Below are positions 52,501-61,575 of a DNA stretch of 64,000 nt, in pieces. The notes beneath the pieces are model-generated. The model did no database searches and was not told where the DNA came from. It saw nothing but the letters and a program-made list of their open reading frames with translations. The stretch comes from CAADGU01 sp964467705. GTDB taxonomy: Bacteria > Chloroflexota > Anaerolineae > Promineifilales > Promineifilaceae. Each line of letters starts with the position of its first letter. Positions within the stretch are counted from its first letter, which is position 1. Position numbers and translations under genes: made by a program. Location: NCBI GenBank assembly GCA_964467705.1, contig CAYXUZ010000001.1, positions 1 through 64,000 on the forward strand, given 5' to 3'.

Positions 52501-55500
52501 ATTACGACGGGCCAGTGCAGGTGGGCGATTTTGTCTGGTATGATCTGGACGGCGATGGCCTGCAAGACGTGGGCGAGCCGGGCGTGAATGGCGTCCGTGC
52601 CGCCCTGCACCGCAGCACGGACACGGACTGCGCCGACCTGCCGCTGGCGCAAACAAGTACGGGGCCTGACGGCCGTTACCTCTTCGACAACCTGGCTCCC
52701 GGCAACTACTTCGTCTGTTTTACGCTGGCTGATCTACCGGCCGGGTTTGTTGTCACCGTTGCCGGTGGCGACAATGCCGCCGACGCCACCGGGCGCACCG
52801 GCAACACTGGCCCGCTGACCGCCGGGCAGCAAGACCTGACCCGCGATATGGGTATTGTCAACACGGCCGGTTCCGTTTCTGTAGGTGACAGGGTGTGGTA
52901 TGACGTAAACGGAGACGGCCGTCAGGACACAGGCGAACCCGGTGTACCCGGCGTCACCGTTGACCTGTTCACCGTCGGCCAGGATTGCGCCGATACCCCG
53001 GTCAGCAGCCAGACCACCGATGAAAACGGCAACTACTCATTCACCGGGCTGGCAGATAGCAACTACTTTGTCTGTTTTGACCTGACCACTGTCCCTCCTG
53101 GCTACACACCCACCACTGCTAACAACCAGGCAGATGACAGCGTGGATAGCGATGCCGACGCCAACGGCCAGACGCCCCCTACCGGCGCTTTAACCGCCGG
53201 ACAGTTTGACTTCACCCTGGACATGGGCATTGTCAGCACCAGCAACGTGAGCGTGGGCGACACTGTGTGGTATGACGACAACGCCAACGGCCTGCAAGAC
53301 GCGGGCGAAGGTGGCGTTCCTGGCGTCAGCGTGGAACTGTATGCTGCGGGCGATGTCTGCGGCACGGATACGCCGTTGATGGTGACAGTCACCGGCGGTG
53401 ATGGTTCATATCTGTTCAGCGGCCTGCCATCTGGCGCCTACTTTGTCTGTTTTGACGTGTCCACCATTCCCGGTGGTTTTGAAGTGACGGGGCAGAATGT
53501 GGGCGGCGACGATACCATTGACTCCGATGCAGACCCGACGACGGGGGCAACGGCCGTGACCGGTACCATCCCCGCCAATGGTTCTGACCTGACGCTGGAC
53601 ATGGGCGTCCGCCAGACAGACCCCGGCTTGGTCAGCGTGGGCGACCACGTCTGGTATGATGATGATCAGGACGGCGTGCAAGACCCGGATGAAATGGGTG
53701 TGCCGGGGGTCACGGCCGTATTGCATCCAGCCACCGACGCCGATTGTACTGTTCCCTCGGCAATTACCGATGTGACAGACGAGCAGGGCAACTACTTGTT
53801 TGCTGCCCAGCCGCCCGGTGATTACTTTGTCTGTTTTGACCTGGCTACCGCTCCCGCCGGGTTTGTGGTCACACCGCCAGATCAGGGTGGGGATGATGGC
53901 ACGGATTCTGATGCTGATCCCACCACTGGGCGAACGGCCAATACAGGCGCATTGGTGGCCGGACAGGCCAACACTACTCTGGACATGGGCATCTACCCTG
54001 ACGGTACCGAAGTGCGTTTACCAGGGGTGACGATGCAGGTGTACGCGGCGGCGACTGTTTGTGACGGTACTTCTTATGAAGCCGAAGTGACCACTGACGC
54101 CAACGGTAACTATCTGTTCACCGACTTGCCGGCCGGACAGTATTACGTGCATATGCCGGCGTCTAACTTTGCGCCGGGTGGCCCGCTGGAATATATGTTT
54201 GCCACTCTCTTTACTGACCCCAACCCGGATGATGACCTGAACAATGATAACAGCGCCCAAGAAGTAACGGCGGGCGCGTGCGCCGGGGGTCTCAGCACCA
54301 ACCTGGTGACGCTGGCCGTTTCTACCGAACCGTTAAGCGACGGCCGTACCGACCCCAACACGCCGGATAACAGCCACAACCTGACGGTGGACAACGGCGC
54401 GTTTGAGCCACTCTGCATCGGCGATCTGGTCTGGTTTGACGCGGATGATGATGGCACGGTCAACGGCGCGGAGTATGGCATCAATGGCATTGAGGTCCAG
54501 TTGTACCTGGATGTGGACGATGATGGCATCTTTGAGCCGGGAGGAGATGACGGCACGGCCGTTGCCACAACTACAACGGCCACCGTTGCCGGGCAAGATG
54601 GCTCTTATAGCTTCTGTAGCATCATCGAAGGCAGCTACTTTGTGCATATTCCCACCACCGAGTTTGATCCGGGCGACCTGCTCTATCTTTTTGGTAGTAG
54701 CACTACCATCACCGACCCCACCACCACGATCCTGGAAAATGACAACAATGGGGATGATGGCGGCGATGCGGCGACGAATGGGGTAACGGTGCTGACGGCC
54801 GTTTCCCTCAACCGTCGCCTGGAACCCACGACAGCCGACTTTGACATCAACGACAACGGCCGTCGAGATGCCAGCACCAACCAGACCGTTGATTTGGGCT
54901 TGACGGCCGTGCTGGACTACGGCGACCTGCCCGACACATACAACAACACCATCTTTGGCGACGATGGCCCACGCCACCCGGATACCGGCCTCTACCTGGG
55001 CGCAGCCTGGGATAACGACAACGACGGCCAGGAAAGCATCGCCACCGATGGCGACGACAATGATGGCAATGACGACGAAGATGGCATTGTCATTCCCACC
55101 GGCAACGGCGCCGGTACCTGGGGTGATGGCACGGCCGAAATTGATGTGACTGTCACCGGCGGTCCCGGCTGCGTGGTTGGTTGGACAGATTACAATCTGG
55201 ATGGTGACTTTGCTGATGAGATCAATGATGGCTCTGGCGGCGCGGATGTGCCGGAATTGATGTTTGTTCAGTTTTTACCGACAGGTACGACCCAGGTTGT
55301 ATTTAACACGCCACAATCAACGGCTGGTGCGGGTACGTTTGTTTACCCGGCCACATTGAACATGCGGTATCGCATCTTCCCGGTCAATGATCCGATGTTT
55401 ACGGCCGTTGGTCTGGCAACGGATGGTAATGGCTGCCCCACCGGCGCAACGGTGGCGATGGCGAGTATTACCGTGGAAGCGGCGACCGGCGGTGAGGTGG

Positions 55501-55655
55501 AAGATTATCAGCAAGATTTCTCGCCAACGGCCGTGAACTTGCAAAACATCCAGGCTACCCTCGGTTCTGTGCCATTCGTCCTGATGCTGTTTGTGGTGAT
55601 GGCGCTGGTGTTTACCGGGCTGGGCATTGCCCTGGCCCGCCGCCATCGGGTATAA
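49572..55655 (+). CDS. Giant SdrD_B-repeat surface protein with GEVED domain and C-terminal membrane anchor
   Basis: 2,027 residues. Signal peptide (1-35, ending VHA). A first SdrD_B/Cna-B repeat follows (SGTAFRDYNANGVRDTYEPG), then about 550 residues without clear family. SdrD_B repeats begin near 51433, 52521, 52879, 53251, 53637 and 54418 (nucleotides), each VGDxVWYDxxxDGxQDxGExG, and end NYFVCFDL, with Ca2+-binding Asp-rich loops. There is a truncated extra start at 52461 and a headless repeat at 54010. The repeat at 51433 is split by an inserted DNRLRE-like domain (about 51600-52215). A GEVED domain (DYGDLPDTY... EVEDYQQDF) precedes a membrane segment and RRHRV. AGGAGA lies upstream. Probably an adhesin or S-layer-type protein. 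Confidence 0.9.
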   Translation: MKRRSQNKYVWWIGSLLALAAFLLFQPGGTAVHADGAISGTAFRDYNANGVRDTYEPGIGNVAVTAVTDTGDTASTTTAANGAYSLPTLVGSEARVEFTLPTNGSLDFLRPGAAGGTTVQFVNISVGDVGNVSVGFNNPAQYSQEVPTLVSSVFVNGDPLAGGTAGTSNAFVSYPYDNNGFGTPPNTVAIASQIGSVWGTAPHPLSQTVFTAAMMKRHAGFGPLGQGGIYRLTLPATVTPFVDVNTIGINTGPVIARTLGANAATPTHDPAAFDAVGKISIGDMDMSEDEQTLWLVNLFDRTLYSIYIGYSPTVPDAGDVTAYPIPDPGCSNGDYRPWAVDTYDGQIYVGIVCSAETSQLVADLEAHVLAMDADAPGTFTTIFSMPLNFPRGYISTSGALSPGAEWLPWIDQWTDIGPPMPAPGAGPFGQAMYPQPMLTDIEFDIDGSMLLGFTDRFGHQGGNENYSTNPADTATYEGAMGGDLIRVCNDGGTFVLENDSTCPGGSPTNTGAPGQGPGGREYYWQDMYNISPLPDSGTHQETIAGSLAHKFGSNEILTAVFDPSNYQRWRSGGVAWFRNSDGTRPRGYELVGPDAGGQPATFGKVAGIGDVELLVAPAPIEVGNRVWQDDNGNGIQDPGEPPIAGVDVELVDSSGAVIATATTDADGLYYFANVPTTGAVAATINAADNDAEQNAGGTVTVSGTTGNAIDLDLGRITSGGGQNTVGLRFTGLNIPQGATITSAFIQFSADNVLETSTDPVNFRIRGEAADNPGPFTTTAFNITSRTSTTAIANWSPPGWGAAVNASTTGPAQQTTTLAAVVQEIVNRPGWSPGNAMVLILDNDPATTTGYRDAESFDGNAVLGTGSSFNPALPPRLIVNYAFTPANYAPMQYRSDYQLRVNLNQTALNGWSVSPPQADGSASGELRDSDGQARLGGYVAVDFTTGGPGENNHTFDFGFAPVTSLGDFVWDDADNDGYYDGPVQVGDFVWYDLDGDGLQDVGEPGVNGVRAALHRSTDTDCADLPLAQTSTGPDGRYLFDNLAPGNYFVCFTLADLPAGFVVTVAGGDNAADATGRTGNTGPLTAGQQDLTRDMGIVNTAGSVSVGDRVWYDVNGDGRQDTGEPGVPGVTVDLFTVGQDCADTPVSSQTTDENGNYSFTGLADSNYFVCFDLTTVPPGYTPTTANNQADDSVDSDADANGQTPPTGALTAGQFDFTLDMGIVSTSNVSVGDTVWYDDNANGLQDAGEGGVPGVSVELYAAGDVCGTDTPLMVTVTGGDGSYLFSGLPSGAYFVCFDVSTIPGGFEVTGQNVGGDDTIDSDADPTTGATAVTGTIPANGSDLTLDMGVRQTDPGLVSVGDHVWYDDDQDGVQDPDEMGVPGVTAVLHPATDADCTVPSAITDVTDEQGNYLFAAQPPGDYFVCFDLATAPAGFVVTPPDQGGDDGTDSDADPTTGRTANTGALVAGQANTTLDMGIYPDGTEVRLPGVTMQVYAAATVCDGTSYEAEVTTDANGNYLFTDLPAGQYYVHMPASNFAPGGPLEYMFATLFTDPNPDDDLNNDNSAQEVTAGACAGGLSTNLVTLAVSTEPLSDGRTDPNTPDNSHNLTVDNGAFEPLCIGDLVWFDADDDGTVNGAEYGINGIEVQLYLDVDDDGIFEPGGDDGTAVATTTTATVAGQDGSYSFCSIIEGSYFVHIPTTEFDPGDLLYLFGSSTTITDPTTTILENDNNGDDGGDAATNGVTVLTAVSLNRRLEPTTADFDINDNGRRDASTNQTVDLGLTAVLDYGDLPDTYNNTIFGDDGPRHPDTGLYLGAAWDNDNDGQESIATDGDDNDGNDDEDGIVIPTGNGAGTWGDGTAEIDVTVTGGPGCVVGWTDYNLDGDFADEINDGSGGADVPELMFVQFLPTGTTQVVFNTPQSTAGAGTFVYPATLNMRYRIFPVNDPMFTAVGLATDGNGCPTGATVAMASITVEAATGGEVEDYQQDFSPTAVNLQNIQATLGSVPFVLMLFVVMALVFTGLGIALARRHRV

Positions 55656-55661
55656 ACGTAC

Positions 55662-55694
55662 AAACCTGACAGGTCTGGCAGACCTGTCAGGTTT
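55662..55694. terminator. AAACCTGACAGGTCT hairpin after the giant gene
   Basis: AAACCTGACAGGTCT and AGACCTGTCAGGTTT with a 3-base loop, identical stem to 17130-17163. It stands 7 bp after the giant gene's stop. Confidence 0.75.
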
Positions 55695-55706
55695 CAGCCT
55701 TGAATT

Positions 55707-55740
55707 GAAAGACTCCGGTTGATGCCGGGGTCTTTTTTTA
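55707..55740 (+). terminator. Intrinsic terminator of the giant surface-protein gene
   Basis: GACTCCGG and CCGGGGTC pair (one wobble) around a short loop, followed by TTTTTTT. A second, stronger stop signal after the CCTGACAGG hairpin. Confidence 0.85.
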
Positions 55741-55749
55741 TGTGGCTAA

Positions 55750-57225
55750 CTAATCAAAAGCCCGGATGCGGCGCAGCAGGGTGCTGGGTGACAGTTTGTG
55801 GTCGGCTTGGATGTAGCGGTTGTGCTGGTAGGTTTGGAAATCCTGGTCAATGCTGTACCAGGGTTGGTAGCGGCTGGCGGTTGATTCCAGGGGATGGAGG
55901 AGGTTCGTTTTGGCAGTGGCTTCCAGCAGATAGTCACGGCCGTCTTGCACAAACGTTACCCAGGCATGGGCTTCGGTGGCATGGTCGTCGGCCCATTTGG
56001 CCTGGCCGACCACAAATTCGGCGGGTAGCCCGAGTTCCACCAGTTTGCGCCAGGCCCACAGGGCGTGGTCTTCACAATCTCCCTGGCGGTTGACCTCAAA
56101 CTCCACCGGGTGCAGCCAATGGTCGCGGGCGTTGAACTGCTCCTGGTCAGAAACGTAGCGGCATTGTTGTAACCAGCCGCAAACCTCGGCTACTGTCGCA
56201 GTTTGCACCTGGCTTTCCCGTTCAAAATACCAGCGAAAATCGTTTTGTGAGCCGGTACCAAAACGGCGAAAGGGAACCAGCATTATTTCACGGTGGTGCA
56301 TCGGTTGAATCTGGTAATGATGTTCCAGCACCGGTAAGAATTCGAGCAGGGATTGTTGAATCTGGTCTTGCTGGATGGCGAGGGTACGGCCGTTGGCAAA
56401 GGTGAGGAGCATGGTGTAAGACGGCCGTGTCACCCCTTTGTGTGTTATCATCCGCTGCTCCACGCGGGCAGTTTGCAGGTCGGCAGTGGCAAAGCGCCGC
56501 TGCCGCAGCAAACAGCGCAGAGTAATCTGGTCACTGGCAAATGTGACCCGCCAGGGAAGTTCGAACAGCGTCAGATAAAGCAGTAGTAAGCCTAATGAAG
56601 CACAAAACAATGCTACCAGCCAGCCGACGATTTGCCCCAAGCCACCCTCGTTATTAAACTGCGTCATCCCGAAAACCATTACCGCAAACAAAAGGAAAAG
56701 TCCAAACCCCATGAGAAACATGGTAGGTTTGCCCGCCAGATGGCGCGGTAGGGGATTGGTGATGTATAGGGCGGCGGCGCGGCGCAAGGTGGGGGCGCGC
56801 CGTTTCAGTTCCGCTACCAGATGGGCGCTTTGGTTGATGCTGCGTTCGATGTAGCAACGGCCGTACCGGGTCTTGATCACGATGAAAAGCTGACTCTGGT
56901 GTACGGCCGTGATGTCATCATAGGGGATGGTGTGGGTACGGTTGAGGAGGTGTAGGGTAACGGCCGTGTCCTGCACCCGCACCCGCATCGTAGAAAACAC
57001 AATGGAGAGAATGCCCCAGATTAACAAGGGACAGGTAAGCAATGAGATAAATAGAAAAATATGCCGCGTGTCTGAACGTGGTTCGGCCCATGCCAGCCAG
57101 AGAAAAAAGAGCCAAAACAGGCAGAGTGCCGGGGCGAGAATAAACCAGACAGCCCGTGTACCTGGCGCATAACCATATTCCTTGTTCATATGGCGAATCA
57201 TACGCGATCTCTTGTTTTGAGGCAT
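55750..57225 (-). CDS. Membrane protein with C-terminal transglutaminase-like domain
   Basis: About 491 residues. Four membrane segments in two pairs (about 25-65 and 160-210), each followed by a PH-like beta-rich region (VRVQDTAVTLHLLNRTHTI; WRVTFASDQITLRCLL). The C-terminal domain has GDCEDHALWAWRKL (Cys), EAHAWVTFV (His) and YLLEATAK (acidic), a complete transglutaminase/cysteine-protease-like triad. The start is uncertain: ATG 57225 has CAGGG upstream, but the frame opens further to 57279. Confidence 0.75.
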   Translation of the reverse strand: MPQNKRSRMIRHMNKEYGYAPGTRAVWFILAPALCLFWLFFLWLAWAEPRSDTRHIFLFISLLTCPLLIWGILSIVFSTMRVRVQDTAVTLHLLNRTHTIPYDDITAVHQSQLFIVIKTRYGRCYIERSINQSAHLVAELKRRAPTLRRAAALYITNPLPRHLAGKPTMFLMGFGLFLLFAVMVFGMTQFNNEGGLGQIVGWLVALFCASLGLLLLYLTLFELPWRVTFASDQITLRCLLRQRRFATADLQTARVEQRMITHKGVTRPSYTMLLTFANGRTLAIQQDQIQQSLLEFLPVLEHHYQIQPMHHREIMLVPFRRFGTGSQNDFRWYFERESQVQTATVAEVCGWLQQCRYVSDQEQFNARDHWLHPVEFEVNRQGDCEDHALWAWRKLVELGLPAEFVVGQAKWADDHATEAHAWVTFVQDGRDYLLEATAKTNLLHPLESTASRYQPWYSIDQDFQTYQHNRYIQADHKLSPSTLLRRIRAFD

Positions 57226-57387
57226 GATGACCCTGGTCTTGGTTTTCTGCATGGTACGGCCGTTATTGTGAACTCTCACTGTGAGATTACATAGCTTTCA
57301 TAGATTTTTTACAAATACGGGGGAAAATCGGGACAGTTTTGTAAAATAGGTCTAGAAATTGAAGGTTGATTGAAAGGAGAAACGATT

Positions 57388-58740
57388 TTGAACAAGATCA
57401 AAACATTTCCTATTATTTTTTTCTTGCTGTTATTGGTAGCCACCGGTTGTAGCAATTCTGCTCAAGAAGCGACTGTACCCATATTAACCAACGAAGGCGA
57501 AGTGACCACAAACGAGGAAACGGGCATTGTGCCCGCCGTGAGCGTTTCTGTGCCCGTAGCCCAAAGTGAGCCGGACACGGCCGTGTCTGGCGACATTGTG
57601 ACCGAACAAACCTACGTCAACATTTACAAACAGGCCAACCCTGGCGTGGTCAACATTCAGGTGGTGGGCAGCGCCACCACCAGCATGTTCCAATTGCCAG
57701 AAGGCGAAATGCCCGATATTCCCGAACACGAAGAGATACCCGAAGGGTTTGAAGATTTTTTCGAGAATCTGCCTGAAGATTTCGACCCCGAAGACATCCC
57801 CCAATTCCCCTCTACTGGACAAGGCTCTGGTTTTGTCTATGACAAAGAAGGGCACATCATCACCAACAACCACGTGATAGAAGGCGCGACGGACATCACC
57901 GTCATCTTTGCCGACGGCACAGAGGCGGAGGCCACCATTGTGGGCACTGATCCCGGTTCAGACCTGGCCGTGATCAAGGTGGACGTATCGGCGGACCAAC
58001 TTTTCCCACTGGCTATTGGCGATTCTGATGCGCTGGAAGTGGGGCAACTGGTAGCTACTATTGGCAACCCCTTTGGTTTGGATGGCTCAATGTCTACCGG
58101 CATCGTCTCTGGTTTGGGGCGGACTTTGCCTGGCGCAGCCGCCCCTGGCGGTGCGCAGTTCAATATCCCCAACATCATCCAGACTGATGCCGTCATCAAC
58201 CCCGGCAATTCAGGTGGCCCGCTGCTGAATCTGGACGGGCAGGTCATTGGCGTCAACACCGCCATTCAAACTGATCCATCGAGCTTTAGCCTGACGCCCA
58301 GTTTTGGCGGTGTGGGTTACGCCGTTCCGGTTAACATCCTGAAGCGCGTGGCGCCGGAGTTGATTGAAAATGGTTCGGTGCAGACGGCCTGGATGGGTAT
58401 TTCCGGCAGCCAGATGACCAGTGATGTAGCCGTAGCCATGGGACTGGATGCGTCGCAGCGTGGCGTGCTGGTGCAAGAAGTGCTGGAAGATGGCCCGGCG
58501 GCCAAAGCCGGTCTGCTTGGCAGCAGTGGCACCACCCAAATTGATGGGTTTGATGTGACCATCGGTGGCGATGTGATCGTGAAAATTGACGATCAGCCGG
58601 TGGTGGAGTTTGATGATCTGCTCGGTTATATCGTGACGCAGGCCAGTGTGGGACAGACTGTCACCATTCAAGTTATCCGTGATGGGGAACTGTTGGATCT
58701 GGCGCTGACGCTGGAAGCACGGCCGTCGGTAGATCAGTAA
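57388..58740 (+). CDS. HtrA/DegP-type serine protease, lipoprotein
   Basis: Envelope quality-control protease, 450 residues. I chose the TTG at 57388, eight bases after AAAGGAGA, rather than the TTG at 57370, which would contain that ribosome site. The lipobox VATGC gives Cys about 21. Acidic linker (PDIPEHEEIPEGFEDFF). Trypsin-like triad: His162 (NNHVIEG), Asp192 (GSDLAVIKV), Ser275 (NPGNSGGPLLN). One PDZ domain near the C-terminus (RGVLVQEVLEDGPAAKAGLL). The stop codon is inside a heptamer array. Confidence 0.95.
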   Translation: MNKIKTFPIIFFLLLLVATGCSNSAQEATVPILTNEGEVTTNEETGIVPAVSVSVPVAQSEPDTAVSGDIVTEQTYVNIYKQANPGVVNIQVVGSATTSMFQLPEGEMPDIPEHEEIPEGFEDFFENLPEDFDPEDIPQFPSTGQGSGFVYDKEGHIITNNHVIEGATDITVIFADGTEAEATIVGTDPGSDLAVIKVDVSADQLFPLAIGDSDALEVGQLVATIGNPFGLDGSMSTGIVSGLGRTLPGAAAPGGAQFNIPNIIQTDAVINPGNSGGPLLNLDGQVIGVNTAIQTDPSSFSLTPSFGGVGYAVPVNILKRVAPELIENGSVQTAWMGISGSQMTSDVAVAMGLDASQRGVLVQEVLEDGPAAKAGLLGSSGTTQIDGFDVTIGGDVIVKIDDQPVVEFDDLLGYIVTQASVGQTVTIQVIRDGELLDLALTLEARPSVDQ

Positions 58741-58776
58741 GCGGTTGGCAGTTAGCAGTAAGCAATAAGCAATGAG
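58735..58776. repeat. CAGTAAG heptamer array over the htrA stop codon
   Basis: Six units: CAGTAAG, CGGTTGG, CAGTTAG, CAGTAAG, CAATAAG, CAATGAG. The first includes the TAA stop. Confidence 0.85.
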
Positions 58777-58789
58777 GTAGTCAGCAGTG

Positions 58790-58826
58790 GCCCGGCGAGT
58801 AATAATCTCGCCGGGCTTTTTTTTGC
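58790..58826 (+). terminator. Intrinsic terminator after the HtrA-like protease gene
   Basis: GCCCGGCGAG and CTCGCCGGGC form a perfect 10-bp stem with a 7-base loop, followed by eight T. It sits between two heptamer arrays. Confidence 0.95.
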
Positions 58827-58858
58827 TTGATTTCCCTCAATGCCCGATAATTCTTCCA

Positions 58859-58907
58859 CTTACTGCTTACAGCTCACCGCTCACTGCTCACTGCTCACTG
58901 ATTACGG
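58859..58907. repeat. CTCACTG heptamer array before the DUF1028 gene
   Basis: CTTACTG, CTTACAG, CTCACCG, CTCACTG three times, ATTACGG. These are the complement of the CAGTGAG units at 18372 and 58735. The array ends at the GGAGG ribosome site. Confidence 0.88.
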
Positions 58908-58914
58908 AGGCCCC

Positions 58915-59869
58915 ATGCAACCAATCACCACTTTTTCCATTGTCGCCTACGACCCCTACCGGCAGGAGTGGGGGGTGGCGGTNNNNNNNNNNTATCGCTA
59001 CCTTCTCCATCGTGGCTTATGACCCCAATAAAAAGGAATGGGGCGTGGCTGTGCAATCCAAGTTTATGGCCTGCGCGGCCGTTGTCTCCTGGGCGCGGGC
59101 GGGGGCGGGTGCCATTGCCACCCAAAGTTATGCCAATGTGCGGTACGGCATTGATGGCCTGGATCGGCTGGCGGCCGGGCAGTCGGCAGCGGAGGTAATT
59201 GCGGAGTTCACGGCCGTAGACGAACAGCGCGCCCTGCGACAGGTGGGCATGGTAGACAAACACGGCCGTGCCACCTCCTTCACCGGCGACGATTGTTATG
59301 CCTGGGCCGGGCACATCGTGGGCGACCATTTTGCCTGCCAGGGCAACATCCTGGTTCCGGGTACGGTGGAAGCGATGGCCGCCGCCTATGAAGAGGCACG
59401 GCGTGGGCCGGGTGAACTGGCGGACTGGCTGGTGAGGGCGCTGGCAGCGGGCCAGGCGGCGGGTGGCGACAAGAGAGGGCGGCAGGCAGCGGGGGTGCTG
59501 GTTGTGCGCGAAAACGGTGGCTACGGCGGCGACAATGACCGCTACCTGGATTTGCGCGTAGACGATCACCCGCAGCCCATCGAAAAGCTGCAAGAACTGG
59601 TGCAGATGCACCATCTCTACTTTGGCCAGGTGAACCCGGCCGACTTGATCCCATTGGCCGACGTGACCGGGGAATTGCAGGCCATTATGCAAAAGACAGG
59701 GCATTACACGGGGGCGGTGACTGGCGAATTTGACGCTGCCACCCGCAAAGCATTGCGGGCGCTGGTGGGCGAAGAAAATCTGGAGGAACGTTGGAGTGGG
59801 GATGGAGCCAGGGATGGGGAAGTGATTGATCGTGTCGTGGTAGATTTTTTGTTGAAGCGGTTTGGGTAA
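58915..59869 (+). CDS. DUF1028 family protein with C-terminal peptidoglycan-binding-like domain (contains assembly gap)
   Basis: Start ATG 58915 with GGAGG four bases upstream: MQPITTFSIVAYDPYRQEWG. DUF1028 proteins have an Ntn-hydrolase-like fold with unproven activity; motifs FMACAAVVSWARAGAGAIATQSYANV and CYAWAGHIVGDHFACQGNIL are typical. The tail (TGELQAIMQKTGHYTGAVTGEFDAATRKALRALV) is a PG_binding_1-like domain. Ten N at 58983-58992 are followed by a second version of the start (IATFSIVAYDPNKKEWGVAV), so the join is likely an assembly artefact. Confidence 0.85.
58983..58992. other. Assembly gap (10 N)
   Basis: The sequence on both sides encodes nearly the same peptide (TFSIVAYDP-x-x-x-EWGVAV) with different codons, which suggests two strain or paralogue variants joined end to end. 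Confidence 1.
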
Positions 59870-59874
59870 TCGGT

Positions 59875-60303
59875 ATGTCTGAGACACGGCCGTTACTCAT
59901 CATCCTCCCGATTACCGTTAAAACTTACGATATTGACTTTGCTCACATTGTCCATAATGCCGTCTACATTCGCTGGTTGGAAGATTTAAGACAGCAGTTG
60001 GTAGCCGAACATTACCCCATGGAACAGGCATTGGCCGACGGCCGTACCCCCATCCTTACCCATACAGATATTCACTACAAATGGCCGACCCGCTTTGGCG
60101 ATGAGGTGGTGGGGCAGATGTGGATCAGCCAATTGAGCCGCACCAAATGGGAAGTGCAGGCGGAGATTGTGGCGAATGGGCTGGTGGCGGTGACTGCCAG
60201 GCAAAATGGCTACTTTGCCGATCTGTCCACATTGCGCCCGGTGCGCATCCCAGAACTGCTGCGGGAGAAGTGGATGGTGGATGTTCAGGCAGTTGTTCAG
60301 TGA
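59875..60303 (+). CDS. Acyl-CoA thioesterase (hotdog fold, 4HBT type)
   Basis: 142 residues. The catalytic segment YDIDFAHIVHNAVYIRWLEDLR has the pattern of 4-hydroxybenzoyl-CoA thioesterase-like proteins (Asp-x-x-x-x-x-x-x-N). TDIHYKWPTRFGDEVVGQM follows. The acyl substrate is unknown. Its TGA overlaps the GTG of the MFS gene. Confidence 0.9.
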   Translation: MSETRPLLIILPITVKTYDIDFAHIVHNAVYIRWLEDLRQQLVAEHYPMEQALADGRTPILTHTDIHYKWPTRFGDEVVGQMWISQLSRTKWEVQAEIVANGLVAVTARQNGYFADLSTLRPVRIPELLREKWMVDVQAVVQ

Positions 60304-61541
60304 CCGGTCTTTGGCAGCATCGGGATTTCTTGCGCTATTGGGGGGCGACAGTGACCTCCCAATTTGGTTCGGGCATTACCTGGCTGGCGATACCGATTAT
60401 AGGCGCGGTGCTGCTGGAGGCAACGGCCGTGCAAATGGGCATTCTTTCCGCAGCCGGCACATTACCTTATTTGTTGTTTGGTTTGTTAGCAGGAGCCTGG
60501 GTAGACCGTCTGCGTAAACGCCCCGTTCTCATCTTGGCCGACGTGGGACGGGCGCTTTTGCTGGCAACGATTCCGGTAACGGCCGTGTGGGGAACCATCA
60601 CCTTGCTTCACTTGCTCATTGTTGCCTTTTTGAGTGGCACGTTGACCCTCTTTGCGAACGTCGCCGCCGGTGCTTATCTGCCGCTGCTCATCTCGCGTGA
60701 TAGTCTGGTAGAGGGGAATAGTAAATTGTCGGCTACTGAATCGCTGGTAGAAGTAAGCGGGCCAGGTGTGGCGGCCACACTGGTCGAGCTGCTTAGTGCG
60801 CCTGTGGCTATATTCATTGACGCCCTGACCTTTCTTATTTCTGCGTTTTTATTAGGCAGCATTCGCGCCACCGAGCCAACGTCAGAGGCAAAGACAAAGC
60901 AGGCTTCTATGCGTGCCGAGATCAGGCTGGGTGTTCAGTTTGTGCAGCATAACGACTACTTGCGAGCGATGCTGCTCAACAATGTAACCATGCAGCTTTT
61001 TGGTGGTATGGTAGATGGGATTTTGATCATTTATCTGACGCGCGTGGTGGAGCTACCGGCCACTTTTATTGGCGTCATTTTTGCGGTGGGGGCGTTGATG
61101 GGTTTGGTAGCCGCTTCGTTGGGACGGAGGGCCGAAAGGCGGTTTGGATTGGGGCGAATGGTGCTGATCGGTACTTTATTGATTGGAGTGGGGTCGCTGG
61201 CACGGCCGTTGTCTCTGGGTACACCGCTGGTGGCCGCCATCATCTTGCTTTGTGGTCAGGCCATTTCAGGTTTTGGCAATACAATTTATAACATTGGCTA
61301 TGACAGCCTGGTACCCCAGGTAACACCTGACAATTTGTTGGGTCGGGTCAATGCGACCGGTCTGTTTTTTTCCTTTGGGGCGCTGCCCATAGGCGCGTTG
61401 GTAGGGGGTGTTTTGGGTGACTGGTTGGGTTTACGCGCGGCATTGGTTGTATCCAGCGCCGGTCTATTTCTGGCTTTTTTGTGGGTTTATTTTTCGATTT
61501 TACGGGTTGTGCCGACCCCTCACGAACAAGGCCAAACCTGA
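60300..61541 (+). CDS. MFS transporter (MFS_3/enterobactin-exporter-like)
   Basis: 413 residues, twelve membrane segments. GTG start at 60300 overlapping the thioesterase stop (GTGA): MTGLWQHRDFLRYWGATVTS is the family's typical beginning. GLLAGAWVDRLRKRPVLI is the MFS loop 2-3 motif; SATESLVEVSGPGVAATLVE and GYDSLVPQVTPDNLLGRVNA are typical for the exporter group including EntS. The frame is open 180 bp upstream within the thioesterase gene, which I do not accept as coding. Confidence 0.92.
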   Translation: MTGLWQHRDFLRYWGATVTSQFGSGITWLAIPIIGAVLLEATAVQMGILSAAGTLPYLLFGLLAGAWVDRLRKRPVLILADVGRALLLATIPVTAVWGTITLLHLLIVAFLSGTLTLFANVAAGAYLPLLISRDSLVEGNSKLSATESLVEVSGPGVAATLVELLSAPVAIFIDALTFLISAFLLGSIRATEPTSEAKTKQASMRAEIRLGVQFVQHNDYLRAMLLNNVTMQLFGGMVDGILIIYLTRVVELPATFIGVIFAVGALMGLVAASLGRRAERRFGLGRMVLIGTLLIGVGSLARPLSLGTPLVAAIILLCGQAISGFGNTIYNIGYDSLVPQVTPDNLLGRVNATGLFFSFGALPIGALVGGVLGDWLGLRAALVVSSAGLFLAFLWVYFSILRVVPTPHEQGQT

Positions 61542-61575
61542 CGGATTTTTGCAGGCCAGTCAGGTTTACGCAAGC

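Noticed and set aside
60120..60299. Upstream extension of the MFS transporter
   Set aside because: Lies inside the thioesterase gene; the transporter family begins at GTG 60300 with its typical N-terminus.
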